In this document: one piece after another, positions 1 through 7,460 of the stretch
Layout of the letters: every line of letters starts with the position of its first letter
How positions within the stretch are numbered: position 1 is the stretch's first letter
From: JBMNTQ01 sp050945815
Lineage (GTDB): Bacteria; Bacillota; Clostridia; Christensenellales; JBMNTQ01
NCBI GenBank assembly: GCA_050945815.1
Contig: JBMNTQ010000008.1
Span: 1 to 26,194, forward strand
DNA length: 26,194 nt
Direction: 5' to 3'
The notes under the pieces: generated by a model
Database searches by the model: none
The model's input: only the letters and a program-made list of their open reading frames with translations
What the model was told of the DNA's origin: nothing
Program-made: the position numbers and the translations under genes

Positions 1-1131
1 CTTAACCTTGGCGTCCGGCGCAGAAATATCGCACTCTTGGCCGCGCACCATGTTTTTCTCCAAATCAATCTTCGCGCCCATATAGTCCAGCCCATCAATG
101 ACCCATTCACGCACACCATGGTCATTCTCCCCAACGCCAGCGGTAAACACGATGCAATCCACACCGCCCATAGCCGCCGCATAGGCGCCCACATATTTTT
201 TCACACCATAGCAGAAAACCTCTAAAGCCTGCTTGGCGCGCTGGTTCCCTTCCTCCACCGCCTCCCAAAGATCCCGGAAATCGCTGCTCACGCCGGAGAG
301 TCCCTCCATCCCGGATTCCTTGTTCAAAACACGGTTCACATCCTGCACGCTCATATTATAGTTGCTCAAAAGGAAGAAGATGATAGCCGGATCAATGATC
401 CCCGAGCGAGTACCCATCGGCACACCCTCAAGCGGCGTAAATCCCATAGAAGTATCAACACACTTCCCATTTTTGACAGCCGCCACGCTAGACCCATTGC
501 CCAGATGACAGGTAATGATCTTCAACTCCTCCATAGGCTTGCCCATCAAGGTTGAAGCCCGAGCCGCTACATAAGAGTGGGACGTGCCATGGAAGCCATA
601 GCGGCGAATTTTTTTATCTGTATAGTAGGAATATGGCAGGGCATACAGAAAAGCCTTAGGGGGCATACTCTGGTGGAAAGCCGTATCAAAAACCGCAACC
701 ATCGGCACACCTTCCAAAACCTTCTGGCAAGCCTCAATGCCCATAATATTCGCAGGGTTATGCAAAGGCGCCAGCTGCGCATTATCCCGAATAGCCTGAA
801 TCACCTCGTCATCAATCAGCACCGATTCTTTAAAGTGCTCACCGCCATGTACAATGCGATGCCCCACAGCATGAATCTGGTGGATATCCTCCAAAACGCC
901 ATGCTCTTTATCTGTCAAAGCTTGCAAAACCATCTGAATCGCCTGGGTGTGGTCCTGCATCTCTTTCTTAATTTCCACTCTCTGTTTACCAACAGGCCTA
1001 TGCTTTAAAACCGAGCCTTCGATACCAATACGCTCCACCAGCCCCTTGGCAACCAACGACTCCCTCTTCATGTTGATCAACTGATACTTCAAAGAAGAAC
1101 TTCCTGCGTTAATCACTAAAATATTCAGCAT
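1..1131 (-). CDS. ackA: Acetate kinase, 3' end beyond window
   Basis: This enzyme interconverts acetyl phosphate plus ADP with acetate plus ATP in the cytosol; it is the ATP-forming end of the Pta-AckA pathway. The frame is open from the ATG at 1131 to base 1, giving 377 codons. The family is about 400 residues, so roughly the last 20 are missing. Visible family signatures are an N-terminal NAGSSSLKYQ phosphate-binding segment, RRYGFHGTSH, GNGSSVAAV, DTSMGFTPLEG followed by PMGTRSGIIDP, and a late VFTAGVGEN. The start is fixed by an AAAGGAGGG ribosome site that overlaps the stop of pta; the two genes are 14 bp apart and must be co-transcribed. Identification is secure. Only the C-terminal end cannot be assessed. 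Confidence 0.97.
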   Translation of the reverse strand, partial: MLNILVINAGSSSLKYQLINMKRESLVAKGLVERIGIEGSVLKHRPVGKQRVEIKKEMQDHTQAIQMVLQALTDKEHGVLEDIHQIHAVGHRIVHGGEHFKESVLIDDEVIQAIRDNAQLAPLHNPANIMGIEACQKVLEGVPMVAVFDTAFHQSMPPKAFLYALPYSYYTDKKIRRYGFHGTSHSYVAARASTLMGKPMEELKIITCHLGNGSSVAAVKNGKCVDTSMGFTPLEGVPMGTRSGIIDPAIIFFLLSNYNMSVQDVNRVLNKESGMEGLSGVSSDFRDLWEAVEEGNQRAKQALEVFCYGVKKYVGAYAAAMGGVDCIVFTAGVGENDHGVREWVIDGLDYMGAKIDLEKNMVRGQECDISAPDAKVK

Positions 1132-1145
1132 ATCTAAACCCTCCT

Positions 1146-2144
1146 TTAATTTTGAGCCTGCAACGAAGTTATTGCCACCACATCTACAATGTCTTGCACA
1201 CTGCAACCGCGAGATAAGTCATTGATCGGCTTCGCCATCCCCTGGCAAATGGGTCCAATCGCCGTAGCACCGGCCAATCGCTGCACCAGCTTATAGCCAA
1301 TGTTGCCTGCCTGCAAATCTGGAAATACCAGAATATTCGCTTTCCCTGCCACAGGGCTGCCCGGCGATTTCAGTGCGCCCACCGCCTCTACCAGCGCTGC
1401 GTCCGCCTGCAATTCGCCGTCCACCATCAACTCCGGCGCCTGCTGCTTCAAAGCTGCCACAGCACTGGCCACCTTGTCCACCAGCGGGTCTTTCGCGCTG
1501 CCCTTGGTCGAGAAGGAAAGCATGGCAATACGGGCTTCCATTCCCACAAGGCTCTGGGCTGTTTGGGCCGTGGCCCTAGCAATCGCAGCCAGCTGCTTAT
1601 CGTCAGGATTGATATTGACTGCACAATCCGCAAAAAATAAAATTCCGTTATCTCCATAGTTACCGTATCGGTCATCCGGCATCTCCATCAGGAAACAGCT
1701 GGACACTATAGGGATACCGGGTTTTGTTTTAATAATCTGGAGGCCGGGCTTTAAAACATCTCCGGTGGTGTGGACCGCGCCGGAAACCATTCCGTCCACT
1801 TCACCGTTCTTCAGCATCATCACGCCATAATACATTTCATCCTTCACACATTCCCGAGCGCTTTCAAGAGTCACACCCTTGTGTTTCCGCAGTTCGTAAA
1901 ATTGGTTTACATACTGCTCAAACCGATCGCTTTTTTCAGGGTTAACCATGTCTACGCCCGAAAGGTTCGCTCCTCGAGCTTCCTCCACAATCTTTGCAGG
2001 GTCGCCCAGCAAGGTAACCTTAGCGATTCCCTGCGCCGTAATCTCGGCTGCGGCCGCTACTGTACGCTGCTCCGTTCCTTCCGGCAAAACAATATGCTTT
2101 TTGGTCTGCTTTGCCTTTTCTCTTAACGCGTCAACAATACCCAA
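1146..2144 (-). CDS. pta: Phosphate acetyltransferase
   Basis: The product converts acetyl-CoA plus phosphate to acetyl phosphate and CoA, feeding AckA. It is the short, single-domain Firmicutes form of about 332 residues, without the long N-terminal extension of enterobacterial Pta. Typical blocks are IVLPEGTEQRT near the N-terminus, VDGMVSGAVHTTGDVLKPG, NINPDDKQLAAIA, MLSFSTKGSAK, and the C-terminal NILVFPDLQAGNIGYK and GPICQGMAKPINDLSRG. I prefer a TTG start at 2144 because a GGAGGAG site lies 6 nt upstream and the protein then begins MGIVDALREKA, like relatives. An in-frame ATG at 2159 would add five residues but has no ribosome site, and the GGAGGAG would then lie within the coding region. 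First gene of the pta-ackA operon, divergent from tmcAL. Confidence 0.95.
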   Translation of the reverse strand: MGIVDALREKAKQTKKHIVLPEGTEQRTVAAAAEITAQGIAKVTLLGDPAKIVEEARGANLSGVDMVNPEKSDRFEQYVNQFYELRKHKGVTLESARECVKDEMYYGVMMLKNGEVDGMVSGAVHTTGDVLKPGLQIIKTKPGIPIVSSCFLMEMPDDRYGNYGDNGILFFADCAVNINPDDKQLAAIARATAQTAQSLVGMEARIAMLSFSTKGSAKDPLVDKVASAVAALKQQAPELMVDGELQADAALVEAVGALKSPGSPVAGKANILVFPDLQAGNIGYKLVQRLAGATAIGPICQGMAKPINDLSRGCSVQDIVDVVAITSLQAQN

Positions 2145-2343
2145 TGCGCTCTCCTCCATCTGCTTTTTAAAAATATATTGTTAAAAAATTTTGATGTAAA
2201 CGAAAACATGATATAATCAACGGGAATGATACATCATGGAAACAAATGAGTTAGGAAAAACGAGAAAAACACCCCACAAGCTGCAGTGTTTTTCCGTATG
2301 TTAATTATTATACAATACTTTATTACATTTTAAAAGGGAAAAA
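2145..2343. promoter_or_regulatory. Divergent pta / tmcAL control region
   Basis: This AT-rich spacer must hold the promoters of both pta (-) and tmcAL (+). An imperfect inverted repeat with CATGAT at 2207-2212 and ATCATG at 2233-2238 extends inward as TA..TCA on both sides and could be an operator. A separate perfect 9-bp hairpin lies at 2264-2294. For tmcAL a TACAAT-like -10 is present in the AT-rich run near 2310-2320, but no convincing -35 was found. tmcAL has an AAAAGGG ribosome site 5 nt before its ATG. I did not find an unambiguous consensus promoter in either direction, so the assignments are tentative. Confidence 0.5.
2264..2294. repeat. Perfect 9-bp inverted repeat between pta and tmcAL
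   Basis: GAAAAACAC at 2264-2272 is the exact reverse complement of GTGTTTTTC at 2286-2294, with a 13-base loop. The shape, with A-run and T-run built into the stem, resembles a weak bidirectional terminator. It lies upstream of two divergent genes, where a leader attenuator or a barrier between divergent transcripts is more likely than an ordinary gene-end terminator. Function is unknown. Confidence 0.5.
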
Positions 2344-3543
2344 ATGAAAGTCTGCGGAATAATTTGTGAATACAACCCATTTCACAACGGACACTTACAC
2401 CAACTACACACCCTGCGCAAACGTGGCTACGATAAAATCGTCGCCGTCATGAGCGGAAATTTCACGCAAAGGGGTGCTCCTTGCTGTGCCGACAAATGGC
2501 AGCGGACATCCTGGGCTCTGCAAAACGGGGTAGACCTTGTCCTCGAACTGCCAACGCTCTTTGCCCTCAGCAGCGCAGAAGGCTTTGCCCGAGGAGCCGT
2601 GCGCATCTTGGACGGCCTTGGAGTCGTCGACACACTCTGCTTCGGCAGCGAATCCACCGATCTCCCCCTTTTGCAAAAAACCGCTGCGCTGCTCACAGAA
2701 GAACCGCCGATTTTTCAGCAACATCTCAAGGAAGCCCTCTCCCGCGGCCTGTCCTTTGCTTCTGCCCGAGCCCTAGCCGTAGAAAAGCTGCTGGGGCTGG
2801 AAGCTTCCGCCCTGCTGAAAAGCCCCAATTCCATTCTAGGCGTAGAATACATAAAAGCGCTCCTGCAAGAACAAAGCAGCATCCGCCCCCTGCCCATCCC
2901 CCGAAAAACCGCCCCTTACCACAGCTCAGCGCTGCACGGCTCCATTGCCAGCGCCAGCGCCATCCGCGAAGGGCTTAAACATGGCTGGCACGAACAAGTC
3001 CGGCCCACGCTGCCGCCCCAGGTATTTGAAGAAATCCGGCAAGGCATCGTACAAGACGAAGCTTTCGCCTTACCCATTTTATCACTGTTTCGACGACAAA
3101 GCACAACATTCCTCCGCTCCCTCCCCGATGTATCCGAAGGGCTGGAAAACCGCCTGCTGTCTGCGGCACGAAGCAGCCGCACCCTATCCGAGTTCCTATC
3201 AAAAACCAAAAGTGTCCGGTATGTCGAATCCCGAATCCGCCGCATCTGCTTCAACGCCCTTGTGGGCGTCAGCGCGGCCCAGCAAAAGTGCAGCCTGCAA
3301 AAAGGCGCGCCGCTCTATGCCCGTATGCTGGGTTTTCGAAAAAGTGCCGGGGATTTGCTCAGCCGCATCAAAACCAGCGCAACCCTGCCCTTTCTTGCCA
3401 AAGCGGCAAACTACACAATGTTCCCAGCTATCCAGCCCCTTTTCCTGCTGGACACTGCAGCAACCGACCAATACTCCCTACTTCTACCAAAGCACTACCA
3501 AGCAGGCCGGGATTTCTCCCAGCCCATCATTATTCTCCCCTAA
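2344..3543 (+). CDS. tmcAL: tRNA(Met) cytidine acetate ligase (YlbM family)
   Basis: The family activates acetate with ATP to acetyl-adenylate and acetylates the wobble cytidine (ac4C34) of elongator tRNA-Met. The 399-residue length is normal. The N-terminus reads GIICEYNPFHNGH, the HxGH-type nucleotidyltransferase motif (H14 to H17), followed by a VAVMSGNFTQRG block, then FALSSAEGFARGAV, a CFGSES block and SPNSILGVEYIKAL, all typical of YlbM/TmcAL. An AAAAGGG site 5 nt upstream supports the ATG at 2344. Its last 14 bp overlap the convergent patatin gene, and its terminator lies inside that gene. It is divergent from pta-ackA; ylbM next to acetate genes is, from memory, a recurring clostridial arrangement. 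Identification is strong. Confidence 0.93.
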   Translation: MKVCGIICEYNPFHNGHLHQLHTLRKRGYDKIVAVMSGNFTQRGAPCCADKWQRTSWALQNGVDLVLELPTLFALSSAEGFARGAVRILDGLGVVDTLCFGSESTDLPLLQKTAALLTEEPPIFQQHLKEALSRGLSFASARALAVEKLLGLEASALLKSPNSILGVEYIKALLQEQSSIRPLPIPRKTAPYHSSALHGSIASASAIREGLKHGWHEQVRPTLPPQVFEEIRQGIVQDEAFALPILSLFRRQSTTFLRSLPDVSEGLENRLLSAARSSRTLSEFLSKTKSVRYVESRIRRICFNALVGVSAAQQKCSLQKGAPLYARMLGFRKSAGDLLSRIKTSATLPFLAKAANYTMFPAIQPLFLLDTAATDQYSLLLPKHYQAGRDFSQPIIILP

Positions 3544-4363
3544 CACGCCTGGTCCCCTCCGCCCGGCAGCGATCAATCTGCCGGGTGTTTTTTTGCCCAT
3601 AGCGTTCCAATATTTCAGGTAAGGCCTCAAGGGCAGCCTGCTCTCCGGCAGCGATCATCTCCTCAGGGTTTCCAAAAGAAGAAGGGCTTAAGTGGCGCAC
3701 GTTGGGCACAATCATAACATCTGCGCCGATGCTGTTATGCTTCACATTTTCCCAGCTGTAAATGTCCAAAGAATACTGCACCACATCCACCAGCTTTCGC
3801 GGCTGTTCCCGCTCCTCCCCCCGATATCCCACGTCCACACCGATGATAAACTCAGCACCACGCTCCGCAGCAGCGCAAACAGGCACTCGCTCCACCAGCC
3901 CTCCGTCCACTAAAACATGCCCCTGCCACTCATAGGGCACAAAAATCCCAGGAATCGAGATGCTGGCACGCACGGCATCCGCAATGCTCCCGCTGTCAAA
4001 CACCACCCGCTCCCCTGTCGTAATATCACAGGCCGTACAACAGAAAGGCAGGCTTACATCCTCAAAGTCCTTACCCTTGGTCAAAAGCTCTAACAAGTAA
4101 TGTATACGCTCACCCTTCACAAAGCCCCTCTTTGCAAAGGAAACGTCCCACAGTTTTTTCCCGCCCATTTCCGCCGCCAGCTTGCCTAAAAGGTCCAGGT
4201 CCGTTCCGCAGCAATAAAACGCCCCCACCAGCGCCCCCATACTGCTGCCTGCAATCAGGTCAATCGTCAAATGCTTCTGCAAAACCTTCAATACACCAAT
4301 ATGCGCATAACCCCGCGCACTGCCCGCCCCCAAGGCAAGGCCAAGTTTTAGTCTGCTGCTCAT
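3530..4363 (-). CDS. Patatin-like phospholipase / serine hydrolase (YlbK/RssA type)
   Basis: A predicted cytosolic lipid acyl hydrolase using a Ser-Asp dyad. The glycine-rich oxyanion segment GAGSARGYAH is at residues 13-21, the nucleophile elbow GSSMG at 39-43 (Ser41), and the catalytic DGG at 153-155 (Asp153). The gene is 277 residues with a GGAGGAG site 8 nt before the ATG. No signal peptide or membrane segment is seen. In Bacillus subtilis the homologue ylbK lies beside ylbJ and ylbM, as here. The last 25 or so residues are charged and Arg-rich, and they are encoded across the tmcAL terminator, so this tail is probably a by-product of the overlap and not part of the fold. The physiological substrate is unknown. 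Confidence 0.85.
   Translation of the reverse strand: MSSRLKLGLALGAGSARGYAHIGVLKVLQKHLTIDLIAGSSMGALVGAFYCCGTDLDLLGKLAAEMGGKKLWDVSFAKRGFVKGERIHYLLELLTKGKDFEDVSLPFCCTACDITTGERVVFDSGSIADAVRASISIPGIFVPYEWQGHVLVDGGLVERVPVCAAAERGAEFIIGVDVGYRGEEREQPRKLVDVVQYSLDIYSWENVKHNSIGADVMIVPNVRHLSPSSFGNPEEMIAAGEQAALEALPEILERYGQKNTRQIDRCRAEGTRRVRGE
3562..3594 (+). terminator. Intrinsic terminator of tmcAL, inside the opposite gene
   Basis: CCCGGCAG (3562-3569) pairs perfectly with CTGCCGGG (3578-3585) around an 8-base loop and is followed by TG and a seven-T run ending at 3594. It begins 18 bases after the tmcAL stop codon. The whole element lies within the convergent patatin-like coding region, where it specifies about residues 257-268. 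In the opposite direction there is no T-run after the stem, so it should not stop the patatin transcript. Confidence 0.9.
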
Positions 4364-4388
4364 ATCCCACTCTCCTCCAACATATCCA
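4360..4388 (+). promoter_or_regulatory. Possible sigma-E-like promoter for ylbJ
   Basis: TCATATC (4360-4366) is separated by 14 bases from CATATCCA (4381-4388). This resembles the B. subtilis sigma-E arrangement (KMATATT, 14, CATACAHT), with a good -35 and only a partial -10. A TATAAT at 4399-4404 is closer to the sigma-A -10 consensus, but a transcript from it would begin inside the ribosome site at 4410-4413. The assignment is therefore suggestive only. The element overlaps the start of the divergent patatin-like gene. Confidence 0.3.
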
Positions 4389-4421
4389 TTCTATATAGTA
4401 TAATTTTTCGGAGCATCTGCC

Positions 4422-5564
4422 ATGAAAAAATCATTCATCTTCCTATCCCTTCTCTTTGCCATTACACTGGCGGCTTTCCCCCAAGCCTGCGCAGCGGCAG
4501 CAAAAGAAGGGTTAGAGCTCTTTCTCTATGTCGTGCTTCCTTCCCTGTTGCCCTTCTTCATCGCTTCCTCGTTGCTCCTGTCTACCGGCGTCCTCCACAC
4601 CCTGAGCCGCTATATGCAACCGCTCATGCGGCCGCTGTTTCGCTGCCCCGGCGATTCTGCCTACGTCTTTGCGCTAAGCATCGTCTCCGGCTATCCGCTG
4701 GGTGCCAAACTCACCGCCCAACTGGTGGAAGACGGCCGGCTCAGCGTAGACGAAGCCCTGCGCACCCTCTCCTTCTCCAGCACGTCCGGCCCCCTTTTCG
4801 TGCTGGGTGCAGTTGCGACCGGTATGCTCAACAGCCCGGGCTATGGCTTAATTCTGCTTCTATCCCATTATGCAGGAGCCATCCTAACCGGCCTCTTTTA
4901 TCGGTTGCTGCCCGCGAAGAAACCTTCTGCCAAAGTCAACGCCCCGCTCCCCCCGCCGCCGGCCAGTTTACCCATGGGCACCCAGCTGAAAAATGCAGTA
5001 GCCGACTCCATCAAAACCATCTGGATGGTAGGCGGCTATATCATACTCTTCTGCGTACTCCTGGAAATTCTCTCTTTTACCGGCACTCTGGGCTTTCTAG
5101 GCACACTGCTAACGCCGCTGTTTCGGCTGCTGGGCTTCTCTGAAAGCCTCAGCACGCCCTTCCTCTCCGCCCTCGTGGAAATCACCGCCGGCTGCAAGGC
5201 CATTTCCCAAGCAAGCGCCCCCTTGCTGCAAAAGGTCATACTCTGCTGCGGCGCCATCTCCTGGAGCGGTCTTGCCATCCACTCCCAAGCCACCGCCTTT
5301 TTATCCAGTGCAAAGATCCCGCCAGCCCCCTATATCGCGCAAAAGGCCCTGCATGGCGCCTTTTCCGTCGTTGTGTGCATTCTTCTTGCGCATATCCTGC
5401 CGGTCCAGCAAAGCACATTCGTTTTCCAAAACATTCAGCCGGCCTTCTTTGCCCGGCTCCTGCATGCAATCTACTATCTGGGCATCTGCCTACTCATTAT
5501 CATTATACTATGCGTAGCAGGGATTATAAAACAAAAAGCCCGAAAAAAAACAAAGGCAGGTTAA
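4422..5564 (+). CDS. ylbJ: Sporulation integral membrane protein YlbJ
   Basis: A polytopic membrane protein of 380 residues with an N-terminal signal-anchor-like hydrophobic segment and about eight further hydrophobic helices. It has the two related 'Gate' (nucleoside-recognition-like) halves of YlbJ: the SIVSGYPLGAKL block with STSGPLFVLG near residues 85-130, and the VEITAGCKAISQAS block near 250. In B. subtilis ylbJ is a sigma-E-dependent sporulation gene and its loss gives heat-sensitive spores; the transported solute is unknown. A proline-rich stretch near residues 170-185 links the halves, and the C-terminus is lysine-rich and presumably cytosolic. A GGAG ribosome site lies 8 nt before the ATG. 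Its presence is the best evidence that the organism forms endospores. Confidence 0.9.
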   Translation: MKKSFIFLSLLFAITLAAFPQACAAAAKEGLELFLYVVLPSLLPFFIASSLLLSTGVLHTLSRYMQPLMRPLFRCPGDSAYVFALSIVSGYPLGAKLTAQLVEDGRLSVDEALRTLSFSSTSGPLFVLGAVATGMLNSPGYGLILLLSHYAGAILTGLFYRLLPAKKPSAKVNAPLPPPPASLPMGTQLKNAVADSIKTIWMVGGYIILFCVLLEILSFTGTLGFLGTLLTPLFRLLGFSESLSTPFLSALVEITAGCKAISQASAPLLQKVILCCGAISWSGLAIHSQATAFLSSAKIPPAPYIAQKALHGAFSVVVCILLAHILPVQQSTFVFQNIQPAFFARLLHAIYYLGICLLIIIILCVAGIIKQKARKKTKAG

Positions 5565-5578
5565 ACACTGCCTTCTCT
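5553..5578 (+). terminator. Weak terminator at the ylbJ stop
   Basis: AAGGCAG (5553-5559) pairs with CTGCCTT (5568-5574) around an 8-base loop that contains the ylbJ stop codon. The following TCTCTATA is a poor U-tract, so termination is likely partial. Confidence 0.5.
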
Positions 5579-5815
5579 ATACATAGCTCCTGCCGTGCTG
5601 CCTGGCTACCCGCTCTCTCCACCCAACATCGGCTGATTTAGAAATGAATATCGGATATCATAGATTTATGGGCTGCCCGCCAACCAGACAACGCACCACG
5701 TTGCAACAATCAGCCACAACCTCTTATATAACAAGATAAGTCCATCCGGCCTTCTCCGATAGCTAAACACGCCTCTGAGAAACAAACGGAAGCCATCGAG
5801 CGCGTCTTTACAACT
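5575..5815. other. Gene-free spacer after ylbJ
   Basis: No coding frame, promoter or structured RNA could be supported here. The only thing noted is an AT-rich patch with a GATATC palindrome near 5655. It may be decayed sequence. Confidence 0.4.
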
Positions 5816-5849
5816 AAAAGCCCCCGCATTTTAATGCGAAGGCTTTTTC
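5816..5849. terminator. Strong bidirectional terminator downstream of the inositol-dehydrogenase gene
   Basis: AAAAGCC (5816-5822) pairs with GGCTTTT (5841-5847), and CGCAT (5825-5829) with ATGCG (5834-5838), separated by a 2x2 internal mismatch and closed by a TTTA loop. It is followed by T-rich sequence on the + strand (TTTTTCTGTTT), and on the minus strand the stem itself ends in TTTT. It lies 18 bp beyond the stop of the leftward dehydrogenase gene. Confidence 0.85.
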
Positions 5850-5866
5850 TGTTTAGTCACCAAAGC

Positions 5867-6874
5867 TTATTTATAAAACGCCGGGCATTCTCCGGCTTCA
5901 ATCGACACAATCGCGCCGGTCTTTTGTGCTTCCACCAAAGCATCCGCCGTCACAGCCGCAACATACCCATCCCATGACGTCGGCCCGGTTACCTCGCCGC
6001 GCAAGGTGCCTTCTACCCATTCTTTAAATTCCACATCATACGCTTCGATAAAGCGCTCTTTCCAATCCGTTTCCAGCTGTATGGAGCGCTTGGCATCCAT
6101 ACGCACCAGCGGGTAGGAAGGTTCCGCCATAAGAATCACGCCTTCCTCACAACACACCTCACACTGAATATCATACCCGTAGCGAGCATGCATAAAGACC
6201 TCAATATCAATGCAAATGCCCTTCTTGGTGCGCAGCAAGATAATCTGCGGATCGTGGAAATCTTTCTGAGCGTATTTGGTCGTACGGGGAATCAACACCT
6301 GCCCCGATACATACTCGTCATCCACCAGCCAATGCAAGCAATCGATTTCATGGATTGCAGTTTGGGTGATGGTCATCGTATCATTATACTGAACCACAGG
6401 GTCGATATTACGGTGGGCGCAATGCAGCATCAGCGGCTCACCATATTCCTGGCTATCCAACATCGACTTAAGCTGACGATACCCTTTATCATAGCGCCGC
6501 ATAAAGCCGACCTGCACCAGCTTTTTCCCAAATTTCATCTCGGCCTGCATGATTTTCTCACAATCGGCAGCCAAAGTCGCCAGCGGCTTCTCACAAAAGA
6601 CCGGTTTCCCCGCCTCAATCGCTAAGAGAACCGACTCTGCGTGGTCCTCACTTCGATTCGTCACCACAACAGCATCCACATCATCAGAAAAAACCAGCGA
6701 TCTGGGGTCATCAGCTACCCGGGCGCCAACCAACTCCGCCACGCTTTCTGCAGCAGGCCGCAAAAAATCATACACGACCGTAACCACAGCACCGCCGACA
6801 GTGTCGTTCAATCGCAACGCATGCTCGCGTCCAATCGCGCCGGTTCCAATGATACCAACCTTCAAATCTGCCAT
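5867..6874 (-). CDS. iolG: Myo-inositol 2-dehydrogenase-like oxidoreductase (Gfo/Idh/MocA)
   Basis: NAD-dependent dehydrogenase of the IolG type, 335 residues. The Rossmann motif GTGAIG is at residues 10-15 and the family EKP at 95-97 (catalytic Lys96). The segments QVGFMRRYD, GEPLMLHCAHRN, IHEID (His175), LHWLVDDEY, RYGYDIQCE and SWDGYVAAVT follow B. subtilis IolG closely. Where IolG has the catalytic Asp172 this protein has Gln171, so the exact substrate or activity is open. The ATG at 6874 is chosen because AGGAGGAGG precedes it; an upstream in-frame ATG at 6937 would add 21 unrelated residues before the Rossmann fold. It is a single-gene unit with no iol neighbours, so its pathway role cannot be read from context. 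The symbol reflects similarity only. Confidence 0.82.
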   Translation of the reverse strand: MADLKVGIIGTGAIGREHALRLNDTVGGAVVTVVYDFLRPAAESVAELVGARVADDPRSLVFSDDVDAVVVTNRSEDHAESVLLAIEAGKPVFCEKPLATLAADCEKIMQAEMKFGKKLVQVGFMRRYDKGYRQLKSMLDSQEYGEPLMLHCAHRNIDPVVQYNDTMTITQTAIHEIDCLHWLVDDEYVSGQVLIPRTTKYAQKDFHDPQIILLRTKKGICIDIEVFMHARYGYDIQCEVCCEEGVILMAEPSYPLVRMDAKRSIQLETDWKERFIEAYDVEFKEWVEGTLRGEVTGPTSWDGYVAAVTADALVEAQKTGAIVSIEAGECPAFYK

Positions 6875-7395
6875 AAAACTTCCTCCTCCTGTTCGCATAG
6901 AATACGATGTTAAAACTGCCGACATCCCATGCGGCAATAAATCAGTAGCCTGTCTTTTTATGAACTATGAAGTATAGAAAATGTGCCAACCGATGTGCCG
7001 GCCTGTCTGCGCAAAAAACGATCTTACACAAACCACCCATATCTGGATCCTATCAGAAAATCGCGATCCATCAAAGAAAGCATTCATTTCTGGAATATCA
7101 TATCATATTGTTTGACATCAAAACAAGGTTTATCCGCTTTTCGGCGAGTTACAAGCAGGAATTGAGCAATATCCGAAAGATGTTTTTATAAGTCTCCATT
7201 TTTCAAAACCCCTCTATAGCATAAAAAGCGACAGACTACGGTTCTTGCCGCGGCCTTCCCGTTCACGCAAAACTTCCCCTGCCGCGCAAAAAAACAAAGC
7301 TCTACTCAAAAAAATCTCCTATCTTTCCCTCCAGCTATTCTGCCGCAGATAGAGAAGCGCTTTTGGCCACTGCTTTCCTAGCCAAAAGAAGCAGG
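6875..7395. other. Long gene-poor spacer between iolG-like gene and trpB2
   Basis: About 520 bases with no complete gene. It must hold the promoter of the iolG-like gene; an inverted repeat TGCCG...CGGCA at 6918-6937 lies in the right place for an operator. A + frame stays open from 7116 to about 7350 without a start codon, and its first 36 codons have protein-like composition (KVYPLFGELQAGIEQYPKDV). I could not assign it to a family; it may be a remnant of a decayed gene or chance. Confidence 0.4.
7360..7388. repeat. Perfect 8-bp inverted repeat
   Basis: CTTTTGGC (7360-7367) and GCCAAAAG (7381-7388) are exact reverse complements with a 13-base loop. No T-run follows on either strand, so it is not a good terminator. 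It lies just beyond the trpB2 terminator. Confidence 0.4.
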
Positions 7396-7435
7396 AAAAG
7401 AACAAAAGCATCCGGAACAGCCTTTCCGAATGCTT
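7396..7435 (-). terminator. Intrinsic terminator of trpB2
   Basis: On the minus strand AAGCATTCGGAA (7435-7424) pairs over 12 bp, with one G-U, with TTCCGGATGCTT (7417-7406) and continues into TTGTTCTTTTC. It begins 25 bp after the trpB2 stop codon. Confidence 0.9.
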
Positions 7436-7460
7436 CTGTCTAACCTAAAATGAACGCCTG

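Noticed and set aside
577..1008. A 143-codon + strand open frame inside ackA
   Set aside because: Antisense to well-conserved acetate kinase motifs and without a ribosome site.
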